Positions 4,937 to 8,348 of a stretch of DNA of 8,348 nt are shown piece after piece. This stretch comes from Micrococcales bacterium (GTDB taxonomy: Bacteria > Actinomycetota > Actinomycetes > Actinomycetales > Dermatophilaceae). The notes beneath the pieces are model-generated. The model was given only the letters and a program-made list of their open reading frames with translations, was not told where the DNA came from and did no database searches. Position numbers and translations under genes: made by a program. The stretch is taken from the NCBI GenBank assembly GCA_003157445.1, contig PMJN01000534.1, forward strand, positions 1-8,348, given 5' to 3'. Position 1 is the stretch's first letter. Every line of letters starts with the position of its first letter.

Positions 4937-6073
4937 TCAGCCGAGCAGGACCCGAGCAAGCACATGGACGGCACGCTCGGGCGACCACTCCATGGTTGCC
5001 GAACCCACCGTGAACTCGGTCCACGACCAACCAGGGACATCCACCGAGTCCCGCCAGGGCGGGGTGACGCCAAGGCGCTCGCTCTCCATGACGGTGACGA
5101 CCCGCTCACTCATGACGTCCCCTGGTGCCTCGACGAAAAGGCGGAAGGCGTTGCAGTGCGGTTGCCGGGGGAAAGTGCGAAACCCCTTGGCTGCCAATAA
5201 CTCTGCCATCTGCAGCGCCCGCTGGTGATACTCCGCCATCCGCGGCAGCTCCTCACGTAGCCCGCGCAAGGCAGACACAGCATAGGGCAGCATCGTCGGC
5301 AAGGTGCCGCCGTGCCTGCTGCGCCAGAGCCGAACCTCCGAGATCACGTCTTCTGCTCCGACAACGGCTGCGCCGGCCAGCCCGCACAGCCCTTTGTAGA
5401 ACGAGACGTAGACCGTGTCGGCCAGCGCTGCGATCTCGGCCGGGGTGTGCCCCAGGTGCGGAGCCGACTCCCACAACCGTGCGCCGTCCAGGTGCAGTGG
5501 CACGTCACGATCGCTGCAGGCGAGCGAGAATGCGTCGAGCTCCTCCCACGAGGGCAACATATAGCCACCGTCACGCAGCGGCAGCTCGAGCAGCGCCGCA
5601 CCAAGAGCTCCCGGGATGGCCGCCAGGTGCTCGGCGGTCGGAACGACGCCGCCGGTCGTCAACGGCGCCCACTGGAAGTCGTTGAGCAACCTGGGACCGT
5701 CCTGCTCATGGTGCAGGAGGTGCGACGCCTCCGGTATGGCTATGCGCCGGCTGCCCTGCCGATCACTCCAGACCCGCAGAGTCGACTGCTGCGCCATGGT
5801 GCCACTGGGGAACATCACCGCTGCGGGCTTGCCGAGCAGCGCGGCGACCTGGCTCTCCAGCGCGGCTACCGGACCGCCCTCGCCGTATCGGTCCCATGCT
5901 CGGTCAGCTACGTCGGAGGCGTCTGCGGAGCCCTCGAGCTCGGCGATGATGCTGCGCAGTTCGTCCGGCGGCGACACAGGGTGGTTGCCCGACAGACTTC
6001 GTTCCAGACCCGGAAGCGCCAGGAGACGGCGCTCCGCAAGGGACAGCTCGGCTGTGGTCATCAGGTCGCTCAC
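4937..6073 (-). CDS. PLP-dependent threonine aldolase family enzyme (beta-eliminating lyase fold)
   Basis: This 378-residue, fold-type I PLP enzyme is cytoplasmic. Threonine aldolases cleave L-threonine or L-allo-threonine to glycine and acetaldehyde; related enzymes act on other beta-hydroxy amino acids. Seen here are RYGEGGPVAALESQVAALLG (62-81), the cofactor-phosphate loop MFPSGTMAQQ (87-96), LHLDGARLWE (193-202) with the PLP-ring Asp196, and SFYKGLCGLAGA (224-235) where Lys227 should form the Schiff base. LW-RSRHGG (249-256) and the substrate-side C-terminal domain follow. Length is slightly above the usual 330-360, mostly from an N-terminal extension of about 25 residues. The start is GTG 6073-6071, which overlaps the pdxH stop as GTGA and suggests translational coupling; an in-frame ATG four codons on (6061-6059) is the alternative. 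Substrate specificity is uncertain because TIGR-type subfamilies differ. Confidence 0.85.
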   Translation of the reverse strand: MSDLMTTAELSLAERRLLALPGLERSLSGNHPVSPPDELRSIIAELEGSADASDVADRAWDRYGEGGPVAALESQVAALLGKPAAVMFPSGTMAQQSTLRVWSDRQGSRRIAIPEASHLLHHEQDGPRLLNDFQWAPLTTGGVVPTAEHLAAIPGALGAALLELPLRDGGYMLPSWEELDAFSLACSDRDVPLHLDGARLWESAPHLGHTPAEIAALADTVYVSFYKGLCGLAGAAVVGAEDVISEVRLWRSRHGGTLPTMLPYAVSALRGLREELPRMAEYHQRALQMAELLAAKGFRTFPRQPHCNAFRLFVEAPGDVMSERVVTVMESERLGVTPPWRDSVDVPGWSWTEFTVGSATMEWSPERAVHVLARVLLG

Positions 6074-6750
6074 GGTTGCCGCCTCTCTACTCGCCAGGCG
6101 CTGGCATCGTCGAGCCCGCCATCCCCGATGCGGACGAAGACCAGCCGGTCGTGCAGCCGGTTAGTCCGCCCTGCCCAGAACTCGACCTCGTCGCAGCTGA
6201 TCCGGAAACCGCCCCAGAAATCAGGGACGGGGACATCGGTGGGCTGACCCCGGTCGGGCCACCTGGCGGCGTACCGCTGATAGGCCTCCTCCAGAGGGGA
6301 CCGGCCCTCGATGACCTGCGACTGCCGTGAGGCCCAGGCACTGATCCGCGAGCCCCACGGCCGCTCGCGAAAGTACTGCTCAATCTGGTCGCGACCAAGC
6401 TGGTGAGCGATCCCCCGGAAGCGGATAGCGCGGTACATTGCCGGCCAGAGGATTGCTGCCGCCACCGCGGGATTACCAGTAATCTGAGTGCCCTTGGTCG
6501 ATTGGAGGTTTGACACGAAGCCCGGGCCGGACGGGTCGAAGAAGCGCAACAGGACGGTCCGGACATCCGGTCGGCCGGCAGCGTCGATCGTGGCTAAGGA
6601 CATAGCCATCGGCTCAGGCACGTCGTCGCGCTCCGCCGAGCGATAGACCGCGTCGTCCACCCAAACTCGCGCCTGCTCCCAGGGAGTGGCCGCCAGGTCC
6701 GACTCGGTCAGACCCTCACCGTGGTACTCCCTGCGCAGCGCATCGCTCAT
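6070..6750 (-). CDS. pdxH: Pyridoxamine/pyridoxine 5'-phosphate oxidase
   Basis: This FMN enzyme oxidises PNP or PMP to pyridoxal 5'-phosphate, the last step of PLP salvage, in the cytoplasm as a dimer. The 226 residues carry the family marks throughout: LRREY (5-9, the E. coli Arg14/Tyr17 lid), RTVLLRFFDPSGPGFVSN with STKG (64-87, FMN site Arg64 and Lys86), RPWGSRISAWASRQS (130-144), PDFWGGFRIS (176-185) and NRLHDR (197-202, with the PLP-binding Arg198 and His200). Near the end, GDGGLDDASAW replaces the shorter loop of E. coli, and the tail reads RVERRQP where many members have RLxP. ATG 6750 is chosen because a TANNNT -10 box is placed exactly for a leaderless transcript and no Shine-Dalgarno is seen. 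It is first in an operon with the PLP-dependent aldolase, overlapping by 4 bp. Confidence 0.95.
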   Translation of the reverse strand: MSDALRREYHGEGLTESDLAATPWEQARVWVDDAVYRSAERDDVPEPMAMSLATIDAAGRPDVRTVLLRFFDPSGPGFVSNLQSTKGTQITGNPAVAAAILWPAMYRAIRFRGIAHQLGRDQIEQYFRERPWGSRISAWASRQSQVIEGRSPLEEAYQRYAARWPDRGQPTDVPVPDFWGGFRISCDEVEFWAGRTNRLHDRLVFVRIGDGGLDDASAWRVERRQP

Positions 6751-6756
6751 TGGACG

Positions 6757-6762
6757 AGATTA
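6757..6762 (-). promoter_or_regulatory. -10 box TAATCT for leaderless pdxH
   Basis: Read on the minus strand, TAATCT fits TANNNT and occupies positions -12 to -7 relative to the A of the pdxH ATG. No ribosome-binding site lies between them (TCGTCC only). The match in both sequence and exact spacing supports a leaderless mRNA. A good -35 is not visible. It overlaps the divergent -10 box of the opposite strand by two bases. Confidence 0.55.
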
Positions 6763-6766
6763 GATT
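6761..6766 (+). promoter_or_regulatory. -10 box TAGATT for the divergent small-protein gene
   Basis: TAGATT on the plus strand fits TANNNT and would start transcription near 6773, leaving a leader of about 23 bases that includes AGAGAGGG before ATG 6796. It shares bases 6761-6762 with the minus-strand box for pdxH, so polymerase could probably occupy only one direction at a time. Confidence 0.4.
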
Positions 6767-6795
6767 GATGCCACGAACGCTTGAAGAGAGGGCCC

Positions 6796-7149
6796 ATGGC
6801 GAGCACGAAGAAGTCACTGACCACGGTCATCAAGCTCGGTGTGAAGTACGGCCCGGTGGCCTACGAGGCGATCAAACACGGCAGGGAGCCGGCCAAGGAA
6901 TTCGCCCAGCGCCAGATCGCCAGGCTCAATGCGCGCAAGCAGGCACTGGCCCACGCTCAGGGACTACTGGACGGCTCGGCGATGCCCGTGTGGAAGGACG
7001 ACCAACAGGTGTGGGTCGTGTTCAACGGTGACGAGCCAATCGCGACTCACCCTACTGTGGACACACCCCTGCCGCTGCTGATCCAGGGCTACGACCTGAC
7101 CAAACGCATCCGGCCACGATCGACCAGCGTCCGAAAGTCGGTCCCCTGA
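6796..7149 (+). CDS. Small basic protein of unknown function
   Basis: I do not recognise a named domain in this 117-residue protein. The first 60 residues are basic and predicted helical (KKSLTTVIKLGVKYGPVAYE, then REPAKEFAQRQIARLNARKQ), without a signal peptide or a membrane segment long enough to cross. A more beta-like part follows: MPVWKDDQQVWVVFNGDEPI (63-82), then PLPLLIQGYDLTKRIRP. The alternation suggests a small alpha/beta unit, perhaps DNA- or membrane-surface-associated, but that is a guess. ATG 6796 is chosen for its AGAGAGGG four bases upstream; TTG 6781 is an in-frame alternative that would add five residues. It diverges from pdxH and is followed after 73 bp by the citrate synthase gene in the same direction, so the two could share a transcript. 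Normal codon use and both flanking core genes argue that it is real. Confidence 0.75.
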   Translation: MASTKKSLTTVIKLGVKYGPVAYEAIKHGREPAKEFAQRQIARLNARKQALAHAQGLLDGSAMPVWKDDQQVWVVFNGDEPIATHPTVDTPLPLLIQGYDLTKRIRPRSTSVRKSVP

Positions 7150-7188
7150 AGGCAATCCGCCACAGACGGTGAACCTGCGTGGGCTCTA

Positions 7189-7201
7189 GCCGCAATGCGG
7201 C
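7189..7201 (+). promoter_or_regulatory. 13-bp palindrome upstream of citrate synthase gene
   Basis: GCCGCAATGCGGC is a perfect dyad of two 6-base arms around one A. It ends 21 bases before ATG 7223. With a one-base centre it cannot be a hairpin, so a dimeric DNA-binding protein is the more natural reading. I do not recognise the factor, and GC-rich palindromes of this size do arise by chance. Confidence 0.3.
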
Positions 7202-7222
7202 CAATGATGCAAAAGTAGACGG

Positions 7223-8344
7223 ATGAGCGACCGCGATTTCATGCCAGGCCTCGAGGGAGTCATCGCCTTCGAGTCGCAGATCGCTGAACCGGACAGGGAG
7301 GGCGGCGCGCTGCGATACCGCGGCGTCAACATCAACGACCTGGTCGGGCGGGTGTCCTTCGGTAACGTGTGGGGCTTGCTGGTCGACAACAGGTTCAATC
7401 CCGGCCTACCGCCCGCAGAGCCATTTCCGCTCCCTGTCCACACCGGTGACGTACGGGTCGACGTCCAAAGCGCCCTGGCCCAACTTGCTCCGGTCTGGGG
7501 CTTCAGGCCGATGCTCGACATCGACACTGAGCAGGTGCGCGACGATCTCGCCCGGGCCTCCGTGATGGCGTTGTCGTTCATCGCCCAGTCCGCCCGCGGC
7601 CAGAATCGCCCCATGGTGCCCCAGCGGGAGGTCGACAAGGCGCACACCATCGTCGAACGGTTCATGATCCGTTGGCGTGGCGAGCCCGACCCCCGCCACG
7701 TCGAGGCTGTGGACGCCTACTGGGTGTCGGCGGCCGAACACGGCATGAACGCCTCAACGTTCACGGCGCGCGTCATCGCCTCGACCGGAGCGGACGTCGC
7801 GGCCTGTCTGTCCGGCGCTGTGGGCGCCATCAGTGGTCCACTGCACGGAGGCGCACCCTCGCGGGTGCTGCACATGATCGAAGCCGTCGAGCAGACCGGC
7901 GATGCCACGGCATATGTCAAGGGCGTGCTCGACCAGGGTGCGCGGCTGATGGGCTTCGGTCACCGCGTGTATCGCGCGGAGGATCCCCGTGCCCGCGTCC
8001 TGCGAACCACCTGCGAGCGGCTGGACGCACCACGCTTCGCGGTGGCCGCCGCACTTGAGCAGGCAGCCCTGGAAGAACTCGCGGCGCGACGCCCGGACCG
8101 GGTGCTGGCCACGAACGTCGAGTTCTGGGCGGCCGTCCTTCTCGACTTCGCGAAGGTGCCCGCAGCGATGTTCACGCCGATGTTCACCTGCGCTCGCACG
8201 GCAGGGTGGTCCGCCCACATTCTTGAGCAGAAGAACACTGGTCGCCTCATCCGCCCGTCTGCCCGCTATGTGGGCGAGGCATCCAGAGGACCCGAAGATG
8301 TGGTGGGCTGGGAAAACGCCATCTCATCGGGTCCTAGGCTCTGA
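7223..8344 (+). CDS. citA: Citrate synthase 2 (CitA type)
   Basis: Citrate synthase condenses acetyl-CoA and oxaloacetate to citrate, the entry to the TCA cycle; some relatives use propionyl-CoA. The 373 residues cover the family from the opening [14 protein letters not shown] (7-20) and [13 protein letters not shown] (30-42) to the end. Active-site segments are AEHGMNAST (171-179, His173, oxaloacetate), [11 protein letters not shown] (204-214, catalytic His208), [14 protein letters not shown] (244-257, His247) and [14 protein letters not shown] (323-336, Arg325). The place of the usual catalytic Asp, NVDF in E. coli, reads [11 protein letters not shown] with Glu300. I remember Glu as common in actinobacterial CitA proteins, so it is likely a subfamily trait. 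ATG 7223 has only a weak purine-rich sequence before it. Conserved proximity of pdxH and citA in actinobacteria is from memory. A 2-methylcitrate synthase role cannot be excluded. Confidence 0.92.
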   Translation: MSDRDFMPGLEGVIAFESQIAEPDREGGALRYRGVNINDLVGRVSFGNVWGLLVDNRFNPGLPPAEPFPLPVHTGDVRVDVQSALAQLAPVWGFRPMLDIDTEQVRDDLARASVMALSFIAQSARGQNRPMVPQREVDKAHTIVERFMIRWRGEPDPRHVEAVDAYWVSAAEHGMNASTFTARVIASTGADVAACLSGAVGAISGPLHGGAPSRVLHMIEAVEQTGDATAYVKGVLDQGARLMGFGHRVYRAEDPRARVLRTTCERLDAPRFAVAAALEQAALEELAARRPDRVLATNVEFWAAVLLDFAKVPAAMFTPMFTCARTAGWSAHILEQKNTGRLIRPSARYVGEASRGPEDVVGWENAISSGPRL

Positions 8345-8348
8345 CAGG

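Noticed and set aside
4480..5109. Long minus-strand open frame, with a protein-like stretch REVWQYQGALDGSHILAG near 4840-4900
   Set aside because: It overlaps the 3' ends of two solid genes in the wrong frames and has no start signal. The protein-like piece coincides with the paired stems, and the U-G pairs favour a plus-strand RNA.
5312..6247. 311-codon open frame on the plus strand
   Set aside because: It is antisense to the threonine aldolase and pdxH genes, whose motifs are unmistakable; the product has no domain. It is a high-GC shadow.

Overview
The window looks like chromosomal DNA of a high-GC Gram-positive bacterium (Actinobacteria). The evidence is GC-rich codon use, GTG starts, two promoters placed for leaderless transcripts, and proteins of actinobacterial type: an IdeR-like DtxR repressor, a CitA-type citrate synthase and a PdxH. 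I cannot assign a genus.

Left third (1-2374): accessory and decayed. Positions 1-625 hold no gene I can support. From about 626 to about 2030 lies a degenerate IS200/IS605-family element. Its tnpB (minus strand) and tnpA (plus strand) diverge, and a recognisable terminal hairpin survives at each end. tnpB has lost its function through a Trp-to-stop change, an internal deletion, frameshifts and loss of a RuvC aspartate. tnpA keeps its HUH and Tyr motifs but carries a frameshift. Positions 2031-2374 again show no convincing gene.

Middle (2375-4936): a DtxR/IdeR-type metal-dependent repressor (minus strand) diverges from a hotdog-fold, thioesterase-like protein with a probable leaderless promoter. 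Next comes a RutE/HadB-like nitroreductase-family oxidoreductase, with a CRP/GlxR-like palindrome upstream. The 309-bp gap after it has no ordinary gene but folds strikingly. It holds a GNRA-loop hairpin, a three-way junction that pairs a strong Shine-Dalgarno sequence with a downstream anti-SD and encloses a 12-codon ORF, and then a 12-bp stem closing two small hairpins. The G-U wobbles make this an RNA on the plus strand. It is the best candidate here for something undescribed, although it could be a known RNA family that I do not recognise.

Right half (4937-8344): pdxH (PLP synthesis) and a PLP-dependent threonine-aldolase-like enzyme form a minus-strand operon with a 4-bp GTGA overlap. 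Divergent from pdxH lie a small basic protein of unknown function and a complete citrate synthase gene (citA type). Overlapping -10 boxes serve both directions. Supply of a cofactor next to a consumer of it is the clearest functional link in the window.
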